A stretch of 64,000 nt of DNA from Phycisphaeraceae bacterium (GCA_019636565.1 JAHBXG010000011.1:45074-109073); one strand, 5' to 3'; counted from the first letter of the stretch, positions 20,487-29,119 are shown. Notes: generated by a model from the sequence alone, not told the origin. Numbers and translations: made by a program.

Positions 20487-20663
20487 CAATTCGCGATCGA
20501 CCCCGGCATCATCGCGCAGGGGTAGGCGCCACGGCGACAACAATCCTTCCCGTTGGACCGGCGAAATCTCCAATGACCCTCCCAATTTCGGTGTTCCTTT
20601 TTTCGGTTCGCCGTCATCTCAGTTGCACTTCCAATTCCCTGTTCTGACCGAATCGGCGTCAAC

Positions 20664-21260
20664 ATGATCAATCAATCGCTCCTGCAAATCACTTTCCATC
20701 AAGCCGTTCCCTATCCCGAGTACGTCGCCACTGGCACGCACCACCAGCAGCACTCCTGGAATCATTTCGATCAACTCAGCCGCGAGCACGCGCCGCTTAC
20801 CTCCGCTCAGATTGACCTCATCAAATCCTTCACGCGACCGATCAATATCCTGGTGCTTAGCGGCACCTGGTGCGGCGACTGCGTGCACCAGTGCCCTCTT
20901 TTCCACCAACTCGCCGAGGTCTCGCCCGCCGCATTGGGTGGAATGATCGATCTCCGCTTCGTCGATCGCGATGACGCCTCGGAACTTGCCGAAGCCGCCA
21001 AAATCTGCGGCGGGCTCCGCGTGCCGACCGTCCTCTTCCTGAACGAAGACATGGAATTTGTCTCGATCGTGGGCGACCGTTCGCTTACCCGCTATCGGGC
21101 CATCGCCGCCAAAGCCCTCGGAGCCTCCTGCCCTCTCCCCGGCGCCCCGGTTCCGGCCGACGAGATCGCCGACACGCGGCAGGACTGGCTCAATGAATTG
21201 GAGCGGGTGCACCTTTTGCTCCGGCTCTCGCCAAAGCTCCGGCAGCGGCACCACGACTGA
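20664..21260 (+). CDS. Thioredoxin-like protein
   Basis: 198 aa cytoplasmic protein (no signal) with the thioredoxin-fold strand NILVLSGTWCGDCVHQCP, redox pair Cys-Gly-Asp-Cys, followed by the expected RFVDRDDASELAEAAKICGG, cis-proline segment LRVPTVLFLNED and a final helix. The N-terminal 60 residues are an extra helical cap (HHQQHSWNHFDQLSREHAP). The CGDC centre is seen in bacterial thioredoxin-family proteins of unknown substrate. Divergent from the zinc-ribbon gene. Confidence 0.88.
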   Translation: MINQSLLQITFHQAVPYPEYVATGTHHQQHSWNHFDQLSREHAPLTSAQIDLIKSFTRPINILVLSGTWCGDCVHQCPLFHQLAEVSPAALGGMIDLRFVDRDDASELAEAAKICGGLRVPTVLFLNEDMEFVSIVGDRSLTRYRAIAAKALGASCPLPGAPVPADEIADTRQDWLNELERVHLLLRLSPKLRQRHHD

Positions 21261-21343
21261 GGTTGGCCTGTGCGCCCCTGCACGCGCCTCGGGAGGGTTT
21301 TTCTCTGACGGAAACCCCCGACCCGAGAATCTTCCTTACTCAC

Positions 21344-21372
21344 GGAACCCCCCCCGGGTCTCGCGGGTCTAA
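21344..21372 (+). promoter_or_regulatory. Sigma-E-like ECF promoter upstream of the sigma factor gene
   Basis: GGAACCC at 21344-21350, 16 nt spacer, GTCTAA at 21367-21372. This closely matches the RpoE-type consensus GGAACTT-N15-17-GTCTAA. The predicted start near 21379 leaves a 70 nt leader. It suggests the ECF factor transcribes its own operon. Confidence 0.5.
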
Positions 21373-21403
21373 AGAAGGAGGTCTCCGAGCAGGTTTTCTG
21401 CAA

Positions 21404-21422
21404 CTGCGGAACCGTTCCGCAG
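21404..21422 (+). promoter_or_regulatory. 19-nt palindrome in the sigma factor leader
   Basis: ctgcggaaccgttccgcag: 9-nt arms around a single central base. It lies 29 nt before the ATG at 21452, just upstream of the ribosome site GGAG at 21441. It could be an operator or an mRNA hairpin restricting translation; there is no T-run, so not a terminator. Confidence 0.5.
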
Positions 21423-21451
21423 TATGCCGAGTACCAGTTCGGAGCGACAGC

Positions 21452-22096
21452 ATGCTGAAACTGCAGGAACTCCAACTGGTGCGGCTTGCGGCACGTGGCG
21501 ATTTGTCCGCCGCGGAGACGCTTATTCGCCGCCATCAGTCCGGCGTGCAGGCGTATATCTATCGCATGTGCGGCCGGTGGGACGTTGCGGAAGACGTGAC
21601 CCAGGAGGCCTTCCTTCGCGTGCTCTCGAGCCTGCACAACTTCAATGAGAATTTCCGGTTTTCGACCTGGCTGTTCACCATCGCCCGGCGCGTGTGGTTG
21701 AACATGTGCGAGAAGAAGCGACCGTCAAGCGCGGGCGACGCGAGCGACATTTGGGCTGGCCGAAAGGATGACCGCGCGGGCACAATCGGACGCGATGACG
21801 AACAGCGCGGCATGGCCCGGGATGCGCTGCAGAGCGCGCTCCTTTTGCTTTCTCCCGAGCAGCGCGAGGCGATCGTGCTCTTCCACCAGTTGGAGTGGCC
21901 GATCCGCCTGATCTCCGAACATATGGAACTGCCCGAAGGCACGGTCAAGAGCCATCTGCATCGCGGGCGTCAGCGCCTCCGCATCGAGTTGGTCCACGGA
22001 GTGGGCGATGTGGTTGCCATCGAAGAGCGCGCCGGCGCGCTCCCGTTGTTTGCACGCCGGGCCGTGGCCCTCAGCCCGGGAGATGCCAAGCCATGA
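21452..22096 (+). CDS. ECF-family RNA polymerase sigma factor
   Basis: 214 aa sigma factor. Region 2 holds RRHQSGVQAYIYRMCG, DVAEDVTQEAFLRVL and FSTWLFTIARRVWLN; region 4 holds LLLLSPEQREAIVLF and the helix-turn-helix LPEGTVKSHLHRGRQRL. Regions 1 and 3 are absent, as in ECF factors. ATG 21452 has GGAG seven nt upstream; an in-frame upstream extension to 21263 looks untranslated. The stop overlaps the next gene's start (ATGA), the usual sign of a sigma/anti-sigma pair. A sigma-E-like promoter upstream suggests autoregulation. Confidence 0.94.
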   Translation: MLKLQELQLVRLAARGDLSAAETLIRRHQSGVQAYIYRMCGRWDVAEDVTQEAFLRVLSSLHNFNENFRFSTWLFTIARRVWLNMCEKKRPSSAGDASDIWAGRKDDRAGTIGRDDEQRGMARDALQSALLLLSPEQREAIVLFHQLEWPIRLISEHMELPEGTVKSHLHRGRQRLRIELVHGVGDVVAIEERAGALPLFARRAVALSPGDAKP

Positions 22097-22935
22097 CGGC
22101 GCGTCCCCCGAATCCGGATTCGTTTGGCCCACTCGACGCGCACGCGCGCCGGATGGAAGGACGCAGGCTCATCCAGGCGTGTCTTGACCGGGAAATCGCT
22201 GCCGATTCACCCCGGCTGCGGGCGCTGCTTTCGGAAGATGAGCAGCTCCGTTGTGAATTTGATGAGTTCCGCCGGCTCGACGCGATTCTTCAGCAGCCTT
22301 CGCACGGAGTTGATGTCAGTTCCAAGATACTGGCCGAGCTTCAGCAGCGACCGGTGTTCCTGCCCGCACGGCGGCAGAAGCGATTTTCGTTCACAGGCTT
22401 TGGCGTGGGACTTGCTGCATCGCTTGCACTCGGTGCCGGCACTCTTTGGCTCACGCTCGCGGCGCTTCGTTCTCCCGCCCCGTTCCAGACGATCGCCCAG
22501 AACGATGTCATTGGAGAAGCTCGCGAAGCAATCCGCAGCATCACGGGCAATTCGCTCGCCAGCCGCTCGCAGCGACCGTACGTCATTGCTCCGGTTTCGG
22601 AATCATCACAATTGCCGGACATCGAATCCATTTTGTCTTCAAGCGAAGCCGATCCACGCTTCCTCGCCCGGCAGATGGCCGGTGCAGGCTCCGTGCGCAT
22701 CGAGCGGACCGGACTGAGCTTTGTGAACCCGGGCCCGGATCGTTCAACGAATTCGGGCAAGGACCGGCGCACCCGCGCAGCGCTGCTTGAATGGAATAAC
22801 CAGCCCGATGCGATGTATTCAGGCGGCAAGTTCCGGCGGAGCGATATCGCTCGAGCCTCTGCGGTGACGGGCTGGTACGACAAGGAAGGATCCTTCGTAC
22901 CCGTGACCGGGGCGGGGCTGAAGAACCCGAAGTAG
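22093..22935 (+). CDS. Putative membrane anti-sigma factor
   Basis: 280 aa, coupled to the sigma factor by ATGA. The N-terminal 95 residues are a helical cytoplasmic domain (RRLIQACLDREIAADSPRLR, EFDEFRRLDAIL), one transmembrane helix (GVGLAASLALGAGTLWLTL) follows, and the remaining 155 residues would be periplasmic. This topology is that of anti-sigma factors, but the zinc-binding HxxxCxxC motif of ZAS proteins is absent. The C-terminal half contains no recognised sensor. Function is inferred from position and topology. Confidence 0.7.
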   Translation: MTARPPNPDSFGPLDAHARRMEGRRLIQACLDREIAADSPRLRALLSEDEQLRCEFDEFRRLDAILQQPSHGVDVSSKILAELQQRPVFLPARRQKRFSFTGFGVGLAASLALGAGTLWLTLAALRSPAPFQTIAQNDVIGEAREAIRSITGNSLASRSQRPYVIAPVSESSQLPDIESILSSSEADPRFLARQMAGAGSVRIERTGLSFVNPGPDRSTNSGKDRRTRAALLEWNNQPDAMYSGGKFRRSDIARASAVTGWYDKEGSFVPVTGAGLKNPK

Positions 22936-23099
22936 CCGAATTCCGCGGCATTTGGTCTTGCCACAGACTGTTTTGTGCCATTCTCAAATGTCGTGGTGTC
23001 ATTTTCCCCCGTTCGAGTAGTCTTTGTGCCGGTCACTGAATCGCGGATGGCGTGCGGTCGGCCGGGCATTCGGGCCTCGAATCGGCCAAGGGGAAAGTG

Positions 23100-24350
23100 A
23101 TGAATTCGTCGCGCTTATATTCGCCTTGCATGGCTTTCATGCTTGCTGGCGGAATGTTTCACTGTGTGCAGCCCGCAGCGGTTCTCGCCCAATGGACCGT
23201 GACCAATCTGCATCCAGCCGGAGCGATTGCTTCCAGAGCCAACGGAGGATTCGGCAATCAGCAGGTGGGATACGCCCAGTTAGGCCCCACCGTCGGCCAC
23301 ACACGAGCCGCCTTGTGGACCGGCACGGCCGCGTCCTTTGTCAACCTCCATCCAGCCGGAACTGTCTACTCCATTGCCAACGCCGCGACCGGCATCTTCC
23401 AAGTGGGTGATGTCTACACCGACGGCTTCCCGCGCGCCAGCATTTGGAGCGGGACAGCGGCGTCGTGGGTGAACCTGAACCCGATCGGATCGAGCAACTC
23501 CAATGCATTGGGCGCGAACGGAGGATTTCAGGTCGGTCGAACCAATGTGGGCTATTACCGCGCGGCGCTTTGGAGCGGGTCGGCTGCTTCTTGGGTGGAT
23601 CTCAATCCACCACCCACGTACGGGTACACACACTCATCTGAAGCGTTTGCGGTCAGCGGCGGCAAGCAGGTCGGTTACTACGTCGCCGTGGGCGGCGTTA
23701 CGAGCGCCGCAATCTGGAGTGGCAACGCGTCAAGCATCGTGAACCTGCACCCTCCCGCAGGGGGCTCCCAGTCTTGGGCGTACGGTGTCGATAGCACGCA
23801 GCAGGTTGGCGTGGTTCGCGTGCCCGACACAACCAGCCATGCCGCGCTCTGGCAGGGCAGCGCGGCCTCGTGGGTTGACCTGCACCCCGCCGGCGCCACA
23901 AACTCTCGTGCTTCGAGTGTCGTGGGCGGCACGCAGGCCGGCTACGCCGATATAGGCGGGAAACGGCGCGCCAGTCTCTGGACCGGCACCGCCGCATCGT
24001 GGTTCGACCTTTCCGCGTTCCTCCCAGCCGGATTCACGACCTCCGAAGCCAGCGCGATCTGGATCGACGCAGGCGTCACCTACGTGGCCGGATACGGCTT
24101 CAATAGCCTCAGTTTTCGTGACGAAGCGCTGCTTTGGGTCAAGGGCGCAGTCTGCAAGGGCGACCTCAACGGCGACGGACTCGTTGACGACACCGACTTC
24201 TCCCCCTTTTCCGTGGCATACAACATCCTCGACTGCACCGATCCGGCGATGCCCGTCGGCTGCCCCGCCGATCTCAATGGCGATGGCTTTGTGGACGACA
24301 ATGACTTTGTCATCTTCCTCGCTGCGTACAACGCGCTAATTTGCCCATAG
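23100..24350 (+). CDS. Secreted HAF-type repeat protein with dockerin-like C-terminus
   Basis: 416 aa. ATG 23100 follows AAGGGGAAAG and gives a signal peptide ending near VLAQW. About six repeats of roughly 50 residues carry the pattern LW(S/T)G(T/S)AASWV(N/D)L(H/N)P, like HAF repeats, and probably fold as a beta-propeller. The end holds two calcium-loop repeats (DLNGDGLVDDTDF and DLNGDGFVDDNDF) bracketed by cysteines (VCKGD, LDC, GCPAD, LICP), like a type I dockerin. It may be a target of the preceding ECF system, but this is only positional. Confidence 0.82.
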   Translation: MNSSRLYSPCMAFMLAGGMFHCVQPAAVLAQWTVTNLHPAGAIASRANGGFGNQQVGYAQLGPTVGHTRAALWTGTAASFVNLHPAGTVYSIANAATGIFQVGDVYTDGFPRASIWSGTAASWVNLNPIGSSNSNALGANGGFQVGRTNVGYYRAALWSGSAASWVDLNPPPTYGYTHSSEAFAVSGGKQVGYYVAVGGVTSAAIWSGNASSIVNLHPPAGGSQSWAYGVDSTQQVGVVRVPDTTSHAALWQGSAASWVDLHPAGATNSRASSVVGGTQAGYADIGGKRRASLWTGTAASWFDLSAFLPAGFTTSEASAIWIDAGVTYVAGYGFNSLSFRDEALLWVKGAVCKGDLNGDGLVDDTDFSPFSVAYNILDCTDPAMPVGCPADLNGDGFVDDNDFVIFLAAYNALICP

Positions 24351-24496
24351 TTTCAAGTGCCCTGTGGTTCAGCCACGGGGTTGGGTTGAATCGAGCCCGA
24401 GCGCGTGACGGGGTGGCTCCGGCATCTCCGGCATGGCCGCGCCTCCCGGTCAGAAGCGTTTTTCCCCTCCTAGAATGACCCTGTTCGGGCGTCGCT

Positions 24497-24578
24497 GCCG
24501 TCCGTCCACCTGTTTGTAAACCATTGCTGCGGACGGAGTTGGAAGACCAGCCCCGCCCTTGCCGTCCGTATTTTCTTT
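24497..24578 (+). promoter_or_regulatory. Three mutually complementary segments in the typA leader (possible attenuator)
   Basis: Segments CCGTCCG (24498-24504), CGGACGG (24530-24536) and CCGTCCG (24562-24568). The middle one can pair with either neighbour. The second pairing is followed by a T-rich run (TATTTTCTTT, 24569-24578), like a weak terminator, 25 nt before the typA ATG. Seven-bp stems and a 25-nt loop make this suggestive only. Confidence 0.35.
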
Positions 24579-24603
24579 GCCCCACACCCGATCGCGACGT
24601 CCC

Positions 24604-26520
24604 ATGACCACCCCCACCACCACAACAGCCCCTGTCAATCCCCTCATCCGCAACGTCGCGATTATCGCCCACGTCGACCATGGAAAGACCACGCTGGTCG
24701 ACAACCTGCTCAAGCAATCGGGCAACTTCCGCACCGGCGAACTCGAGAAACTTGAGGGTGGTCAGCACGGCCTGATCATGGACTCCAACCCGCTCGAGCG
24801 CGAGCGAGGGATCACCATCCTGTCCAAGAACTGCGCCGTTCTCTACACGGCCCTGGACGGCATCACCTACCGGATCAACATCATCGATACGCCGGGCCAC
24901 GCCGACTTCGGAGGCGAGGTTGAGCGCGTTCTGAGGATGGCCGACGGCGTCCTGCTGCTCGTCGATTCATTCGACGGCCCGATGCCCCAGACCAAGTTCG
25001 TGCTCACCAAGGCTCTTGAAGCCGGCCTCAAGCCCGTCGTGATCGTCAACAAGATCGATCGCGCCGACGGCCGCCCGGTCGATGTCATGCATGAGGTTTT
25101 CGATCTCTTTGTCGAGCTCGGCGCTGAAGAACTCGCCCTCGACTTCCCCACCGTCTACTGCGCCGGCCGCGACGGCTGGGCTTCCAACGTCTGGCCGATT
25201 CCCGAAGGCTCGCCGAAACCGACGGACCTCCGCGACATCTTCGAAGCCATCGTCAAGCACGTTCCGCCGCCCCGCGCCGAGATCGAGAAGCCGCTTCAGG
25301 TGCTCATCACCAACCTCGATTACAACGACTACGTCGGCCGCATCGGCATCGGCCGCATCTTCTGTGGCAAGATCAAGGCCGGCCAGCAGGTCGCCGTGCT
25401 CAAGCGCGACGGGAAACGGGTCAACACCAAGGTCGCGAAACTCATGCAGTTCGAAGGCCTCAAGCGCAGCGAGGTGAACACGATTGAAGCGGGCGACCTC
25501 TGCGCCCTGATCGGTCTCGAAAGCGTCGACATCGGCGACACCGTGGCCGACCCCGAGAACGCCGTCGCGCTGCCGCCCGTCACCATCGACGAGCCGACGA
25601 TGACGATGCTCTTCCGCATTAATGACTCTCCATTCGCCGGCCAGGAAGGCAACTACGTCACCAGCCGCCAGATCCGCGAGCGTTTGTTCAAGGAACTCGA
25701 GCGCAACGTCGCGATGCGGGTCGAGCAGGGCCGCACCGCCGATGAATTCATGGTCTCCGGACGGGGTGTGCTCAGCCTGGGCATCCTTATCGAGAACATG
25801 CGACGCGAGGGCTTCGAACTTTCGGTGGGCAAGCCCGAGGTCATCATCCGCGAGATTGATGGCGTTCCGCACGAGCCAGTTGAAGAGCTTGTCATCGATT
25901 CCCCCAACTCTTCCGTCGGTTCCATCATGGAACTCGTCGGCGGCCGCAAGGGCGAACTGAAGAAGATGGAGCCCCGCGGCAACGATCTGACGCACTTGAA
26001 GTTCGAGATTCCGTCTCGCTCGCTCATCGGCATGCGCGGACGCGTTCTCACCGCCACGCAGGGCGAGGGCATCATGACGCACTCGTTCCTGAAGTTTGCG
26101 CCGATCAGCGGCGAAATGAGCCATCGCGCCATGGGCGTCCTGATCAGCCTCGAAAGCGGCGCGATCACGACCTACGCCCTCCAGCAGCTCGCCGACCGTG
26201 GCATCATGTTCGCAGTGCCGCAGGAAAAGGTCTACGCCGGCCAGGTCATCGGCGAGCACAATCGCGACAACGATCTTGTGATCAACGTCACGCGGATGAA
26301 GCATCTGACCAACATGCGCGTCTCGGGCAAGGAAGCAACGGTCGTCTTGAAAGCCCCGCGAAAGATCACGCTCGAGTACGCCCTCGAGTACATCGAGGAT
26401 GACGAACTCGTCGAAGTGACCCCCGGCAGCATCCGTATCCGCAAGAAAGTCCTCGACGAATCCATGCGCAAGCGTTCGGAGCGCCAGACCCGCGACAAGG
26501 CGGAAACGGCGAGCGCGTAA
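24604..26520 (+). CDS. typA: Translational GTPase TypA/BipA
   Basis: 638 aa ribosome-associated GTPase involved in 50S assembly, stress and cold adaptation. G1 AHVDHGKT is at residues 22-29; RERGITILSKNCAV, DTPGHADFGGEVERVL (G3) and NKIDRADGRP (G4) follow. Domain II, the EF-G-like domains and the TypA-specific C-terminus (RSLIGMRGRVLTATQGEGIM; RKKVLDESMRKR) are present. ATG 24604 was preferred to 24559, which adds a poor basic stretch. The leader contains the competing inverted repeats described at 24497-24578. Confidence 0.96.
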   Translation: MTTPTTTTAPVNPLIRNVAIIAHVDHGKTTLVDNLLKQSGNFRTGELEKLEGGQHGLIMDSNPLERERGITILSKNCAVLYTALDGITYRINIIDTPGHADFGGEVERVLRMADGVLLLVDSFDGPMPQTKFVLTKALEAGLKPVVIVNKIDRADGRPVDVMHEVFDLFVELGAEELALDFPTVYCAGRDGWASNVWPIPEGSPKPTDLRDIFEAIVKHVPPPRAEIEKPLQVLITNLDYNDYVGRIGIGRIFCGKIKAGQQVAVLKRDGKRVNTKVAKLMQFEGLKRSEVNTIEAGDLCALIGLESVDIGDTVADPENAVALPPVTIDEPTMTMLFRINDSPFAGQEGNYVTSRQIRERLFKELERNVAMRVEQGRTADEFMVSGRGVLSLGILIENMRREGFELSVGKPEVIIREIDGVPHEPVEELVIDSPNSSVGSIMELVGGRKGELKKMEPRGNDLTHLKFEIPSRSLIGMRGRVLTATQGEGIMTHSFLKFAPISGEMSHRAMGVLISLESGAITTYALQQLADRGIMFAVPQEKVYAGQVIGEHNRDNDLVINVTRMKHLTNMRVSGKEATVVLKAPRKITLEYALEYIEDDELVEVTPGSIRIRKKVLDESMRKRSERQTRDKAETASA

Positions 26521-26528
26521 AAGCACAA

Positions 26529-26548
26529 CGGCGAGCCCTCGCTCGCCG
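26529..26548 (+). terminator. Hairpin between convergent typA and PEP-CTERM-like gene
   Basis: CGGCGAG, loop CCCTCG, CTCGCCG: a perfect 7-bp stem in the 56-bp convergent gap. There is no T-run on either side, so it is at best a factor-dependent or processing hairpin. Confidence 0.35.
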
Positions 26549-26576
26549 CTGCACAACGGAAGAATCGCGTGACTGC

Positions 26577-27323
26577 TTACCTCCGGCGACGGCTTGGCAT
26601 CATGCACAGCCCGGCGACGGCCATCGTCGCGAGAGCGCCCTGAGCGGGGATTCGCGCGACGTTGTAGTCCGAGGAACCGGAGACGGACACGTTGTCGTAG
26701 TAGGCGTTGTTCTTGGCCCCGGTGTAGAGATCGATGGCGGCGAGGGCGTTGGCCGACGAGGCGCCCCGGGTCCACGTGCCCTGGCTGATGAGCATGTCGT
26801 TATAGAAGTGCTTGACCGTGTTGGCCGTCAGATCGATATCGACGCGGATCGCCGCCCACTGATTCGTCGCAAGGGCGACCGAGCCGCCCCGAAAATCGTC
26901 ATAAACGCGCCCGGCACCCAGATCGAATCGCAGCTGCGTGCTCCACGAGGCCGAGTTTGTGTTTGCGCCGTCGGCATACTTGTTCATGAGAATGAAGTAC
27001 GTCGATCCCGCCTGGCCGCTCCCCAGGTACTGCATGGCAGAAACCGACCACACGCCGGCCGTCGCACCCGCAAACTGGTGCACGGCATCGGTCGTGGACT
27101 GAACGGTGCCCGTGACCTGGAGCGACTTGCTTCCGCTGTATGCAAACGCGTTGCTCGCCAGACCGGCCACGCCCGAGGCGTTGTCCCACCCCTTCCAGCC
27201 GTCCACGCTCTGAAGACGAAGCCCGGAGTTGTACAAGTCAAAGTTTGCGAAGAACTCGGCGTTCGCTGCCGCACTTGCGGCAATCACGCCAGAAACGACA
27301 GCAATGGCTTGAATCGTCTTCAT
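26577..27323 (-). CDS. Secreted protein with PEP-CTERM-like C-terminus
   Basis: 248 aa from ATG 27323 with a signal peptide (MKTIQAIAVVSGVIAASAAA). The body is beta-rich with LQSVDGWKGWDNASGVAG and VDIDLTANTVKHFYNDMLI, suggesting a lectin-like beta sandwich; no catalytic motif is seen. The C-terminus RIPAQGALATMAVAGLCMM then RRRR is the degenerate PEP-CTERM-like sorting tail shared with other genes here. The longer reading frame upstream to 27623 overlaps the CDF gene and was rejected. Confidence 0.8.
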   Translation of the reverse strand: MKTIQAIAVVSGVIAASAAANAEFFANFDLYNSGLRLQSVDGWKGWDNASGVAGLASNAFAYSGSKSLQVTGTVQSTTDAVHQFAGATAGVWSVSAMQYLGSGQAGSTYFILMNKYADGANTNSASWSTQLRFDLGAGRVYDDFRGGSVALATNQWAAIRVDIDLTANTVKHFYNDMLISQGTWTRGASSANALAAIDLYTGAKNNAYYDNVSVSGSSDYNVARIPAQGALATMAVAGLCMMPSRRRR

Positions 27324-27509
27324 GAGTCGGGGCCCCCTGCTACCCGTGTCCGAAACATCCCCCGGAAACGAAGTGGTCTCTTGAAGACTCCCAAACCGGG
27401 AGCACGCACGCCAGCGATCGCACCTGCGATCTCCGACCCCGGCTCTGTTTGGAACGATTACGAGGCGTAGTCGGCGCGTTTCGCGGCCCGTCCGATACCA
27501 TCGCTCCTC

Positions 27510-28424
27510 ATGGAACGGGACCCCGCGTCCAAGAACCTCTCTTCCCGCCGGTACGCGCTGGCGGGGCTGATCGCAAACATGCTGCTGGCGGTTATCAAGC
27601 TGATCGCCGGGATTGTCGGCCATAGCTACGCCCTCATCGCCGACGCGATCGAGTCGCTGGCGGACATTGTCGGCTCCGGCTTTATTTGGGGCGGGCTGCT
27701 GATTTCCTCACGCCCCGCGGGCGATCGGCACCCTTACGGATACGGCAAAGCCGAGCCGCTGGCCGCGCTCGCCGTGTCATTTCTGGTTTTTCTTGCCGGC
27801 ATCGGTATCGCGATCGAAGCGGTGCGCGAGATCATCACGCCCCATCACACCCCCGCGTGGTGGACCTTGGCCGTGCTCGTGCTCGTTGTCATCACCAAGG
27901 AAGTGTTTTTTCGGATCGGGCGGCGGCGCGCCCGGGCCGAAGGGTCGACCGCCCTTGCGGTCGACGCGTTTCACCATCGGGCCGATGCCATCACTTCCGT
28001 CGCGGCGTTCATCGGCATCAGCATCGCGCTGATCGGAAAGTGGCGGACCGGTACCGACGCGTGGGCGCCGGCGGACGATTGGGCGGCTCTCTTTGCCGCG
28101 GCCATCATCGTCGCGAACTCCATCCGGATCATGATCGCACCACTGCGAGAGTTGCTCGATGAGCAATCCGACACGGTGGCGGAAGAGGCCCGACAGATCG
28201 CCTCCTCTGTGCCCGGCGTCGTGCTCGTGCAGAAGGCCTTTGCCCGCAAGAGCGGCATCCTCTACTGGATCGACATGCACGTGTGGATGGACGGCCAAAT
28301 GTCGGTGCGGGATTCGCACGCCCTCGCCCACGCCATCAAGGATGCGGTCCGGTCGGGCCTGCCCAACGTGCGGGACGTGCTGATCCACATCGAGCCCGCA
28401 GCCTCCCCCGGCGACACGACTTGA
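27510..28424 (+). CDS. Cation diffusion facilitator (CDF) transporter
   Basis: 304 aa membrane antiporter exporting divalent metals such as Zn, Fe, Co or Mn against protons. Membrane segments begin at ALAGLIANMLLAVIKLIAGI; metal-site motifs are DAIESLADIVGS in helix 2 and DAFHHRADAITS in helix 5. RPAGDRHPYGYGKAEPLAAL is the conserved loop. The cytoplasmic C-terminal domain holds SVPGVVLVQKAFARKSGILY and WIDMHVWMDG. Asp rather than His in the first helix-2 position is not Zn-typical and would fit Fe or Mn, but substrate is uncertain. Confidence 0.94.
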   Translation: MERDPASKNLSSRRYALAGLIANMLLAVIKLIAGIVGHSYALIADAIESLADIVGSGFIWGGLLISSRPAGDRHPYGYGKAEPLAALAVSFLVFLAGIGIAIEAVREIITPHHTPAWWTLAVLVLVVITKEVFFRIGRRRARAEGSTALAVDAFHHRADAITSVAAFIGISIALIGKWRTGTDAWAPADDWAALFAAAIIVANSIRIMIAPLRELLDEQSDTVAEEARQIASSVPGVVLVQKAFARKSGILYWIDMHVWMDGQMSVRDSHALAHAIKDAVRSGLPNVRDVLIHIEPAASPGDTT

Positions 28425-28428
28425 AGCG

Positions 28429-28455
28429 GGCCCCCAGGGTGCTGCCGAGGGGGCC
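28429..28455 (+). terminator. GC hairpin after the CDF gene
   Basis: GGCCCCC, 13-nt loop, GGGGGCC starting 5 nt after the CDF stop. There is no T-run, so termination would need another factor. Confidence 0.35.
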
Positions 28456-28577
28456 ATTAACGCATGCAACCCCATTTCCAGCCAAGACTTGACCCTTGGA
28501 GGCTCGCAAAAAGGCTGGTGCCGGCCTAGTATCTCAACCCCCTTCTCTCAGACCCCGGGGGTTCCTTGGAGTTCGGC

Positions 28578-28904
28578 ATGTACGCGATCATCGAAGAATT
28601 CGGCGGCCAGCGCAAAGTGATTCAGGGCGAGGAAATCCTCGTAGATTTGACCGAGCAGGGCAACGCCAAAATCGGCTCGTCCCTTACGTTCGACAAGGTG
28701 CTTGTCGTCGGCAAAGAAGGCGGCGACGCCAAGATCGGCCAGCCCTACGTGACGGGTGCTTCGGTCACGGCCGAAGTCATCGATCCGATCGTCGCTGGCG
28801 AGAAGATCTACATCCACCACTTCCGCGAGAAGAAGACCTTCCGCAAGAAGACCGGCCACCGCCAGAAGTACACCAAGATCAAGATCACCGCCATCAACGG
28901 CTAA
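28578..28904 (+). CDS. rplU: 50S ribosomal protein L21
   Basis: 108 aa. ATG 28578 starts MYAIIEEFGGQRKVIQGEEI and follows GGAG with 7 nt spacing; an in-frame TTG at 28566 was rejected. The tail GEKIYIHHFREKKTFRKKTG then HRQKYTKIKI is the rRNA-binding loop region of L21. rplU is usually followed by rpmA (L27) and obgE; here it stands alone, followed by a strong terminator at 28985-29018 and unrelated genes. Confidence 0.96.
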   Translation: MYAIIEEFGGQRKVIQGEEILVDLTEQGNAKIGSSLTFDKVLVVGKEGGDAKIGQPYVTGASVTAEVIDPIVAGEKIYIHHFREKKTFRKKTGHRQKYTKIKITAING

Positions 28905-28910
28905 GAGGCA

Positions 28911-28958
28911 GGCAATTGGCACCGGCACCGGGCATTAGGCACCGGGGATTAGGCACGG
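28911..28958 (+). repeat. Short degenerate tandem repeat (GGCATTAGGCACCGG type)
   Basis: Three or four imperfect units around ggcattaggcaccggg directly after rplU. A related block in the opposite orientation lies at 29061-29113. Intergenic, no coding potential assigned. Confidence 0.6.
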
Positions 28959-28984
28959 CGCACTATTGAAGAACAGCATTCGGA

Positions 28985-29018
28985 ATGGCATGGCGATCGC
29001 CGTGCCATTTTCTTTTTT
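28985..29018 (+). terminator. Intrinsic terminator of rplU
   Basis: Arms ATGGCATGGC (28985-28994) and GCCGTGCCAT (28999-29008) around GATC, with one T.G and otherwise full pairing, followed by TTTCTTTTTT-type T-run to 29018. Confidence 0.85.
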
Positions 29019-29060
29019 GCGGGTACGCTTCTCTCGTTACCTCTTCGTCGGTCCACCGGG

Positions 29061-29113
29061 TGCCGAATGCCAAGTCCCGAATGCCAAGTGCCGAATGCCA
29101 CGTGCCTAGTGCC
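29061..29113 (+). repeat. Short degenerate tandem repeat (TGCCGAATGCCAAG type)
   Basis: Four imperfect units of tgccgaatgccaag immediately before the asparaginase ATG at 29120; the last unit gtgcctagtgcc is nearly the reverse complement of the unit in 28911-28958. The two blocks form inverted flanks around the rplU terminator. Confidence 0.6.
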
Positions 29114-29119
29114 TTCCCC

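Noticed and set aside
24967..26775. 602-aa antisense frame over typA
   Set aside because: TypA motifs on the plus strand leave no doubt; antisense translation is compositionally odd.
28911..29113. CRISPR array
   Set aside because: Units are short, degenerate and lack unique spacers of constant length; no cas genes in the window.
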